Shown here: piece after piece, positions 58,182-64,000 of the stretch
How the letters are laid out: each line of letters begins with the position of its first letter
Numbering within the stretch: the stretch's first letter is position 1
Assembly (NCBI RefSeq): GCF_937898475.1
Contig: NZ_CALEJS010000010.1
Location: 248,001-312,000, forward strand
Length of the DNA stretch: 64,000 bases
Direction of reading: 5' to 3'
Source: an uncultured Chitinophaga sp.
GTDB taxonomy: Bacteria; Bacteroidota; Bacteroidia; Chitinophagales; Chitinophagaceae
Notes under the pieces: generated by a model
What the model saw: only the letters and a program-made list of their open reading frames with translations
The model's database searches: none
Told to the model about the DNA's origin: nothing
Made by a program: the position numbers and the translations under genes

Positions 58182-59501
58182 ATGAAAGTTTTAAAATTTG
58201 GCGGCACCTCAGTGGGAAAGCCGGAACGTATGCATGCCGTAGCCAGGCTGATAACGGCAGACAACGATCCAAAGATAGTGGTGTTATCTGCGCTGTCCGG
58301 AACCACCAATGCACTGGTGGAGATCGGGCAATCGCTGGCAGAAGGTAAGAAGGATCAGGCTAAACAGCAGATAGACAAGCTGGAAAAGCATTACCGTACC
58401 TTTTGTGAAGAGCTCGTCAAGCAGGAAGCCCCCCTCGCCAAAGCTAAAGCTATCGTAGATGAACATTTTGAATTCCTGAACATCATCCTTAAAATATCAT
58501 TCAACGAAGCGCTGAATAAAGATATACTGGCCCAGGGCGAACTGCTGAGCACCAAGCTGTTCACCGTTTACCTGGAAGAAGCCGGGGTGAACGCTGTATT
58601 GCTGCCCGCGCTGGATTTCATGAGCATAGACGAGTTTGAAGAGCCTGAAATACCCAAGATCAAGATCAAACTGGGTAACCTGATTGATAAACATAAAGGT
58701 CAGCATGTGTTCATCACCCAGGGTTATATCTGCCGCAACGCCAAAGGCGAGGTAGACAACCTGAAACGCGGTGGCAGCGATTATTCTGCATCCCTCATCG
58801 GCGCCGCTATCCAGGCCAGTGAAATACAGATCTGGACAGACATCGACGGCATGCACAACAACGATCCCCGGGTAGTGGATAAAACCTTCCCCATCGAGCA
58901 GCTGTCTTTTGACGAAGCAGCCGAGCTGGCCTACTTTGGCGCCAAGATACTGCACCCGGCATCTATCTGGCCCGCCCAGCATTTCAATATTCCGGTAAAG
59001 CTGCTGAACACCATGCAGCCCGAAGCAAAAGGCACCATCATCACCGAACTGCCCAGCGGCGACGGTGTGAAGGCCATCGCTGCCAAGGACGGCATCATCG
59101 CTATCAAGATCAAATCCAGCCGCATGCTGCTGGCTTACGGTTTCCTGCGCAAGATATTCGAGGTATTTGAAAAATATCGCACACCCATTGATATGATCAC
59201 TACTTCTGAAGTAGCAGTATCGCTCACAATCGATAACCTGCAGCATATAGACCAGATCCTGAAGGAGCTGCATCCCTTTGGCACCGTGGAGCTGGACCAT
59301 CACCAGGCGATTGTATCTATTGTAGGGAATGAAGTGGCGGCTACGCCTTCCATCCTGAAGAAACTGTTTGATTCGCTTAATGAAGTACCGCTGCGCATGA
59401 TCTCTTACGGAGGCAGCCGGCATAATATATCCATCCTCGTCAGCGGCCAGTACAAGGAGAAAACCCTGCAGCTGCTGAACAAGGGACTGTTCAACTTATA
59501 A
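58182..59501 (+). CDS. lysC: Aspartate kinase (monofunctional)
   Basis: A 439-residue enzyme that phosphorylates aspartate, the first step to lysine, threonine and methionine. The N-terminal KFGGTSVGKPERM, the aspartate-site segment TQGYICRNAKGEVDNLKRGGSDYSASLIGAA and WTDIDGMHNNDPRVV are diagnostic. The C-terminal about 130 residues form two ACT regulatory domains (IKIKSSRMLLAYGFLRKIFEVFEKYRTPIDMITTSEVAVSLTI; VSIVGNEVAATPSILKKLFDSLNEV). There is no fused homoserine dehydrogenase. Feedback control by end-product amino acids is expected from the ACT domains. The gene symbol is by function; other names are used for isozymes. Confidence 0.93.
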   Translation: MKVLKFGGTSVGKPERMHAVARLITADNDPKIVVLSALSGTTNALVEIGQSLAEGKKDQAKQQIDKLEKHYRTFCEELVKQEAPLAKAKAIVDEHFEFLNIILKISFNEALNKDILAQGELLSTKLFTVYLEEAGVNAVLLPALDFMSIDEFEEPEIPKIKIKLGNLIDKHKGQHVFITQGYICRNAKGEVDNLKRGGSDYSASLIGAAIQASEIQIWTDIDGMHNNDPRVVDKTFPIEQLSFDEAAELAYFGAKILHPASIWPAQHFNIPVKLLNTMQPEAKGTIITELPSGDGVKAIAAKDGIIAIKIKSSRMLLAYGFLRKIFEVFEKYRTPIDMITTSEVAVSLTIDNLQHIDQILKELHPFGTVELDHHQAIVSIVGNEVAATPSILKKLFDSLNEVPLRMISYGGSRHNISILVSGQYKEKTLQLLNKGLFNL

Positions 59502-59521
59502 TGCCCTCAGGGATATAAATG

Positions 59522-59554
59522 AAAAGAGCATGCGCATCACGCATGCTCTTTTTT
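59522..59554. terminator. Bidirectional terminator between lysC and the RES toxin gene
   Basis: Perfect 13-bp stem AAAAGAGCATGCG / CGCATGCTCTTTT with loop CATCA, with a T-run at either end depending on strand. It sits between convergent genes. Confidence 0.9.
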
Positions 59555-59571
59555 GTTGTATTTACTACCCG

Positions 59572-60039
59572 TTATTTCTTCGATTCCTTCAGCCTTTGAT
59601 CAAATACAAAGGGGTGCTGGCTAAGTACCGTGATCCCTTCTGCCTCCGGGTGCAGGGGATTGATCAGGTAGTTGAATTCCTCCGGAATTACAACGGAGGG
59701 TAATTTTAACACAGAATATTTCCCTTCTTCCAGCCAGGCGTCGCCTACTTGCTGCAGTTCAGGAAAAGGGGCCAGTGACTGCCAGCCCGAAGGCAGCTCT
59801 TTACGCTGCAGGGTTTTCACCGGGAGGGAATCCGGGATCATGATAGTAGCAATGCAAAAATCCTGTACAATGTTCTTCAATGGTACATGCACCAGTACTT
59901 CCAGTGCAGAGAGGGCGCGGCTTCCGGCAGTATAAACAACAGGATGCCCTTTGCTGTTCCAGCGTCCGCCGTATAAACGGGCGCCAACACCATTCAGATC
60001 AGTAATGTACATGCATTTGCTGATACGGTAAACTTCCAT
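59572..60039 (-). CDS. RES-domain toxin (NAD+-degrading family)
   Basis: A 155-residue RES-domain protein. The N-terminal signature is complete: MEVYRISK...LNGVGARLYGGRWNSKGHPVVYTAGSRALSALEVLVHV, containing the Arg (GRWN), Tyr (VVY) and Glu (LEVLVH) that form the active site in characterised RES toxins, which degrade NAD+. It lies 15 bp downstream of the Xre-type antitoxin gene, the standard antitoxin-first order. The size is typical, with no truncation, so the toxin is probably active. The operon is autoregulated by the antitoxin in known systems; a candidate operator lies at 60529-60541. Confidence 0.93.
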   Translation of the reverse strand: MEVYRISKCMYITDLNGVGARLYGGRWNSKGHPVVYTAGSRALSALEVLVHVPLKNIVQDFCIATIMIPDSLPVKTLQRKELPSGWQSLAPFPELQQVGDAWLEEGKYSVLKLPSVVIPEEFNYLINPLHPEAEGITVLSQHPFVFDQRLKESKK

Positions 60040-60054
60040 TCAAATAGGGTGGGT

Positions 60055-60519
60055 CTATGCAAAAATGCCGTGGGCAATTTTGCCAAGTTCATCTTGGATG
60101 AGTTGGAAACCAAAGGTGGTATCCAGTAAAGAAATAGGTGGTTGATAGTTAAAGGCGGGTAATGGAGTACGCATCCATTCCTTGAAATTTTCCAGGTCGC
60201 CAAATACCTGTGTACCGTGCTGATACAGCTGTGAAAGTAATATGGCTCTTTCAGACGTGTCTGCAGACAGCTTTTCATCGTCTCCGTAGCGTTGCAGCGT
60301 TCGTTCTGAAATATGCAGTATACGCGCCACTTCTGTCAGAGAGAAGGAAAGCTGCTGGCTCAGGTTCATGAGCGCTTTCTTAATGATACCGTCCCTGGAA
60401 AGCTGAATAAATTCAAAGTACCCCCTGCCGCTTACATAAGAAACTCCACCACTGTCTTGTACTACCATCAGGGCCTGCTCCTGCCCGTGGTACCCCCTGT
60501 CTTTTTGCGGTTTAATCAT
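60055..60519 (-). CDS. Xre/ParS-type antitoxin (DUF2384) of the RES-Xre module
   Basis: A 154-residue antitoxin: N-terminal region of about 50 residues, an HTH segment LSFSLTEVARILHISERTLQRYG (about 64-86), then the C-terminal DUF2384 toxin-binding domain (SERAILLSQLYQHGTQVFGDLENFKEWMRTPLPAFNYQPPISLLDTTFGFQLIQDELGKIAHGIFA). The motif P-L-x-A/F-x...P-I-S/x-L-L-D-T-x-x-G is typical of the family. I start at ATG 60519; the GTG at 60537 lies inside the promoter/operator. The gene begins 35 bp after the DnaE-type polymerase stop. Confidence 0.92.
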   Translation of the reverse strand: MIKPQKDRGYHGQEQALMVVQDSGGVSYVSGRGYFEFIQLSRDGIIKKALMNLSQQLSFSLTEVARILHISERTLQRYGDDEKLSADTSERAILLSQLYQHGTQVFGDLENFKEWMRTPLPAFNYQPPISLLDTTFGFQLIQDELGKIAHGIFA

Positions 60520-60528
60520 ATTAACGAC

Positions 60529-60544
60529 ATTTGTCACAAATATA
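60529..60544 (-). promoter_or_regulatory. Promoter and probable autoregulatory operator of the xre-res operon
   Basis: The perfect inverted repeat ATTTGT-C-ACAAAT (60529-60541) overlaps the minus-strand -7 box TATATTTG (60544-60537, exact TAnnTTTG). A repressor on the palindrome would block the promoter. It lies 10 bp upstream of the antitoxin start, where Xre-type antitoxins are known to bind. Confidence 0.65.
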
Positions 60545-60554
60545 CGGAATTTTG

Positions 60555-63515
60555 TCAGGTATTCAAATGTTTATCCTCAAAATATCCGATCTTCCTCATG
60601 TAGCTGATTTGCAAGGTAATAACGCCGTATTCTTCAGACACCATCCCTTCCAGGATATAAAATCCCTCTTTTTGCAGCGGGAATTGGCGGAAGCTTTCCG
60701 GGAAATGCACTGTATCCAGGAAAGCGCCTTCGCGGTCCAGGAAGGTGCCAAAGCACATGGGGGCGCCCTGGGAGGTGCGTACGTACTTGGTGCAAACCAG
60801 GTAACCCAGGCAGCGAACGGTACGGCCCACCTGCTGCTCCAGCTCCCTCGCTGTAAGATACTGACTTTGATCGTGTTCCAGCACACTGAAGGGGGAGGCC
60901 ACGGGGAATCCCATTAAGGCTATTTCCTCGAAGGCGTCTTCATGGGCGTGGTAAGCCAGCTGGGGAAGGCGGCAATCCGGGGCAGGTTCGCGGAACAGGG
61001 GCAGCACATGGTCTGCATGGGGATTTTTGCTTTTCAGCAACAGGCTGCTTTGCCATAACAGCTCTTTTTTGGTGCGGCCGGTGAAGTTAAAGGCGCCTGT
61101 CCGGATCAGGATGTCCAGCTGTTCGGGAGGCGGCTGCATACGTTCCGTAAAATCTTCCAGGCTGGTGTAAGGGCCGTAACGCTGCCGTTCTTCCAGCATG
61201 CGTTTGATCCAGGCTTCTTCCAGTCCGTCTACATGAATGAAGCCCATGTACACCTCGTCTCCTTTTATGCTGGTGGGATACTGGCTGTTATTAATGCAGG
61301 GAGGGTGCACGGTAACACCGGTTTTCTGCAGCTCGCGGAAATACAGTTCGCGATTGTAAAAGCCGCCGAAGTTGTTGATCACCGCCACCATGAATTCTGC
61401 GGGAAAATAGGTTTTCAGGTACAGGCTCTGGTAGCTCTCTACCGCGTAGGTGGCAGAGTGGGCCTTTGAAAAGGAGAAACTGGTAAAGCTGGAGATCTGC
61501 CGCCAGAGCTCCTGGCTAACGGCTTCGGGGCGGCCCAGCCGGCGGCAGTTGTTGAAGAACTGCTCCTGCAGCTGCATAAATGCGCCGGGCCCGCGGTATT
61601 TACCCGCCATACTGCGGCGCAGGATATCGGCATCAGCCAGGTCCATGTCTGCATACTCGTGTATCACCTTGATCACGTCTTCCTGGTACACCATGATGCC
61701 GAAAGTTTCGTGCAGCACTTTTTCAATGATGGGATGCAGGTAAGTTACTTTACCGGGGTTCCGGAAATTTTCTACATACTGCCGCATCATCCCGGATTGG
61801 GCTACACCGGGGCGGATGATAGAGCTGGCGGCCACCAGGGTAAGGTAATCATCGCATTCCAGTTTTTTGAGCAGCTGCCGCATGGCAGGCGATTCAATAT
61901 AAAAACAGCCGATGGTGTTCACGGTTCTGAGCTGTTGTTTGATCTGCGGATCCGTGGTAAAGGTTTTGATGGCATGGATGTCAATATCCACGCCTTTATT
62001 GGCTTTGATAATATCCAGCGAGTCGCGTATATGCCCCAGGCCGCGCTGGCTCAGGATATCGAACTTATGGAGGCCGATGCTTTCCGCCTGGTGCATGTCC
62101 AGCTGTGCGGTATAAAAGCCTTTGGGCGGCAGGTGGGTGGCACAGTACTGGTGGATGGGCGCTTCGCTGATCAGGATACCGCCTGCATGTATGCTCAGGT
62201 GGTTGGGAAAAGCTTTGCCATCCTGCGTCATTAAGCGGTTAAAATGCAGGATCTGCGCGTGTACGCTGTCTTTCTCAAATTTCAGGTCAAAAGGGTTTTC
62301 CAGTACCCGGTCTATTTCTTTTTTAGGCAGGCCGTATACCTTGCCCAGCTCGCGGATGATGGCATTGTCCTGGAAAGTGGCCACTGTGCCCAGTAAGGCG
62401 GTATACTCCTTACCATGGGTATGGAACACGTGGCGGATCACATCATCACGGTCGCGCCAGGAGAAATCAATGTCAAAGTCTGGCGGCGAGCTGCGGTAAG
62501 GATTCAAAAAGCGTTCAAAGTAGAGGTTCAGCGCAATAGGATCAACATCGGTAATACGCAGGCAGTAGGCAATGATGGAGTTGGCGCCGCTGCCGCGTCC
62601 TACATAGAAATATCCTTTATGCAGGGCATAGTGAATAATATCATGCGTGATCAGGAAGTAGGAATTGAAATGCTGGTCTTCGATGATCTTCAGCTCTTTT
62701 TCAATGCGGAATTTCGCTTCTTCATTGTCAGGGCCATAGCGGTACAGCATGCCTTCGTAGGCCAGTTCCCGGAGCCGCTCACGATCTGCTGCTGCGCTGC
62801 CCAGGAAATATTGCTTATTGCGGTGGGCTTTCAGGTCCACCTGCAGTTCGCAGGCTTCCATTACACGCAGGGTTTGCTGCACGATGTGCGGGTACTGCAG
62901 GTAGTGTTCCAGCAGGTCTGCGGGGGAGAGCCAGCATTCATCCTGCCAGGCGGTGGTGGCGGGCGGTAGCTGGCTGATGAGGATGTTCTGGTCTGCTGCC
63001 CGCAGTACGCGGTGCAGCTGGTAATGTTCGGCATCCTGGAAAGTAACGGGATGGAGGATCACCAGTTTATCCTTATAGGCCAGTGTGTCTACACGGAACA
63101 ATTTGTTCACTTCCCGGGGACGAACGCCCACCAGCTCATGCGTCTGCAGCTGCGGCAGTGGCACGCTGCCGCAGGCGTAGATCGCAAAGGTGCCTGGCAG
63201 CAAAGGCGCCCTGTCGGGGAAAGGCAGTTCATCCTGCAGGTGGGTGGAAAGAAAGCGGTTGATGTGGAACCAGCCCTCCATGCTGCGGGCCAGCAGCACA
63301 TACTTAAATTCATGGCCGTTACGGCATTCCAGTCCGATAATCGGCTTGATATCCTGCTCATGGCATTCCTTTACAAAGGTCCACACATCGGCTGTCATGT
63401 TGATGTTGGTGAGGGCCAGGCTGGTAATACCCATCTGCCGGGCGGTCTTTACCAGGTCCCTGGTGCTGATAGTGCCGTAGCGAAGGCTGAAATAGGTTTT
63501 GCAGTTAAGGTACAT
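60555..63515 (-). CDS. DNA polymerase III alpha-type polymerase, short error-prone (DnaE2-like) form
   Basis: A 986-residue C-family polymerase. The N-terminal PHP domain is recognisable (YLNCKTYFSLRYGTISTRDLVKTARQMGITSLALTN), but its first metal motif, normally H-x-H, reads N-C-K, so the PHP site is probably dead. The palm is intact: GRGSGANSIIAYCLRI and the catalytic PPDFDIDFSWRDRD. The thumb/fingers and helix-hairpin-helix follow (AEFMVAVINNFGGFYNRELYFRELQKTGV), and a C-terminal OB fold (RTVRCLGYLVCTKYVRTSQGAPMCFGTFLDREG). It is shorter than the replicative DnaE of this phylum (about 1200 or more) and sits 2 nt after a Y-family polymerase gene, matching SOS mutagenesis cassettes. Translesion function is inferred from that context. 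Confidence 0.9.
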   Translation of the reverse strand: MYLNCKTYFSLRYGTISTRDLVKTARQMGITSLALTNINMTADVWTFVKECHEQDIKPIIGLECRNGHEFKYVLLARSMEGWFHINRFLSTHLQDELPFPDRAPLLPGTFAIYACGSVPLPQLQTHELVGVRPREVNKLFRVDTLAYKDKLVILHPVTFQDAEHYQLHRVLRAADQNILISQLPPATTAWQDECWLSPADLLEHYLQYPHIVQQTLRVMEACELQVDLKAHRNKQYFLGSAAADRERLRELAYEGMLYRYGPDNEEAKFRIEKELKIIEDQHFNSYFLITHDIIHYALHKGYFYVGRGSGANSIIAYCLRITDVDPIALNLYFERFLNPYRSSPPDFDIDFSWRDRDDVIRHVFHTHGKEYTALLGTVATFQDNAIIRELGKVYGLPKKEIDRVLENPFDLKFEKDSVHAQILHFNRLMTQDGKAFPNHLSIHAGGILISEAPIHQYCATHLPPKGFYTAQLDMHQAESIGLHKFDILSQRGLGHIRDSLDIIKANKGVDIDIHAIKTFTTDPQIKQQLRTVNTIGCFYIESPAMRQLLKKLECDDYLTLVAASSIIRPGVAQSGMMRQYVENFRNPGKVTYLHPIIEKVLHETFGIMVYQEDVIKVIHEYADMDLADADILRRSMAGKYRGPGAFMQLQEQFFNNCRRLGRPEAVSQELWRQISSFTSFSFSKAHSATYAVESYQSLYLKTYFPAEFMVAVINNFGGFYNRELYFRELQKTGVTVHPPCINNSQYPTSIKGDEVYMGFIHVDGLEEAWIKRMLEERQRYGPYTSLEDFTERMQPPPEQLDILIRTGAFNFTGRTKKELLWQSSLLLKSKNPHADHVLPLFREPAPDCRLPQLAYHAHEDAFEEIALMGFPVASPFSVLEHDQSQYLTARELEQQVGRTVRCLGYLVCTKYVRTSQGAPMCFGTFLDREGAFLDTVHFPESFRQFPLQKEGFYILEGMVSEEYGVITLQISYMRKIGYFEDKHLNT

Positions 63516-63517
63516 GC

Positions 63518-64000
63518 TCAGCGTTTGGGATAGGGAACCATGTTATAGCGCCTGTTGCGGGCAGGCTGCCCCGGCGCCGTTATGTTGGTACCTTTCATCA
63601 GGTATTGCCATCCAAAGCGGTTTTTGATATGGTCAATGGCCTGGTATAAAGCGATCATCTCCCGGGTATCATCAAACAGGCTGATCTGGTAATTGCCCTG
63701 TACCAGGTGGCTGAAGCGCACGCCGATCAGGCGTACCAGCAGGCGGCGGTCGTACAGTTTATGGAACAGTTCCTTCACTTTTTCCAGCAGCACATGATCG
63801 CAGCAGGTGTAGGGGATGGTCATCTGTTTGGTGACCGTCTCAAAATCGGAATAACGGATCTTTACGGTTACGCAGCCGGTAAGCTTGTCTTCCTGCCGCA
63901 GCTCGAAAGCGATCTTTTCCGTCATGCGTACCAGTTCGGCATGCAGGAAACGCATATCGATGGTATCTGCAGAAAAAGTACTTTCAGTGGAGATAGATTT
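63518..64000 (-). CDS. Y-family DNA polymerase, DinB-like (C-terminal part; continues beyond window)
   Basis: Only the last about 160 residues are visible. The frame is open through the window end, and the residues before the first Met (KSISTESTFSADTID) match the start of the Y-family little-finger domain (family form KSi..E.TF..D). The rest is little-finger (FELRQEDKLTGCVTVKIRYSDFETVTKQMTIPYTCCDHVLLEKVKELFHKLYDRRLLVRLIGVRFSHLVQGNYQISLFDD). The catalytic palm is outside. It ends with TGA at 63518-63520, 2 nt before the DnaE-type start, so the two are co-translated. Whether it is a true Pol IV or an ImuB-like inactive form cannot be told here. Confidence 0.9.
   Translation of the reverse strand, partial: KSISTESTFSADTIDMRFLHAELVRMTEKIAFELRQEDKLTGCVTVKIRYSDFETVTKQMTIPYTCCDHVLLEKVKELFHKLYDRRLLVRLIGVRFSHLVQGNYQISLFDDTREMIALYQAIDHIKNRFGWQYLMKGTNITAPGQPARNRRYNMVPYPKR

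Noticed and set aside
60555..63515. Annotation as the main replicative DNA polymerase III alpha subunit
   Set aside because: Too short, PHP motif degenerate, and paired 2 nt from a Y-family polymerase, which fits an accessory error-prone enzyme better.

Overview
The window looks like a chromosome segment of a gliding Bacteroidota of the Chitinophaga type (family Chitinophagaceae). The evidence is threefold. Several giant PKD-repeat proteins end in the gliding-associated type B sorting domain and sit next to PorP/SprF outer-membrane proteins, as in type IX secretion. There is a SusC/SusD pair. Many genes lack a clear Shine-Dalgarno site but carry the Bacteroidota -7 box TAnnTTTG upstream of the start. 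No rRNA, tRNA, CRISPR array, IS element or prophage was seen.

Layout. 1-1.84 kb: the 3' part of recG. 1.99-11.2 kb (+): a secretion operon of two tandem paralogous ~1220-residue type B cargo proteins, a PorP/SprF protein and a small beta-barrel protein, closed by a terminator. 11.4-15.0 kb: a frameshifted FAD oxidoreductase and a GH78 rhamnosidase-like protein. 15.0-20.7 kb: a structured possible non-coding RNA, then LOG, O-methyltransferase, glucosaminidase/LysM, hpt and a VWA protein. 20.7-25 kb: two rRNA-methyltransferase-like genes flanking dnaJ and grpE. 25-35.1 kb (-): a minimal T9SS type A protein, a peroxiredoxin, and a mirror-image set of one PorP/SprF and two PKD/type B proteins of 947 and 1631 residues. 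35.3-51.7 kb: mostly housekeeping (rhodanese-thioredoxin, M32 carboxypeptidase, Nif3-like, zinc-ribbon, TPR, recN, fabI, two ABC ATPases, PduO, gatC, trpS, dNK), then an overlapping pair of envelope genes, one with a ComEA-like HhH domain on a predicted barrel. 51.9-59.5 kb: SusC/SusD, DUF3467, Ldh-family dehydrogenase, aspartate kinase. 59.5-64 kb (-): a RES/Xre toxin-antitoxin pair directly downstream of an error-prone DnaE-type polymerase, itself 2 nt downstream of a Y-family polymerase cut by the window edge.

The main unexplained structure is intergenic. At least eight gaps hold long inverted repeats, and in about half of them the arms are built of short reiterated words. The word differs from gap to gap (TTAGC/GTTAG, ATGGTCC, TTTGAAGG, CCAAATCC, AATTATTAATAATG) while the architecture recurs: about 17-37 bp arms, a short spacer, and often a promoter -7 box just beyond the second arm. 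In the six arm pairs compared base by base with substitutions, all 16 differences are transitions, so each is G.U-compatible on one strand. Some are plainly intrinsic terminators; others have no T-tract and are not explained by any named family I recognise.
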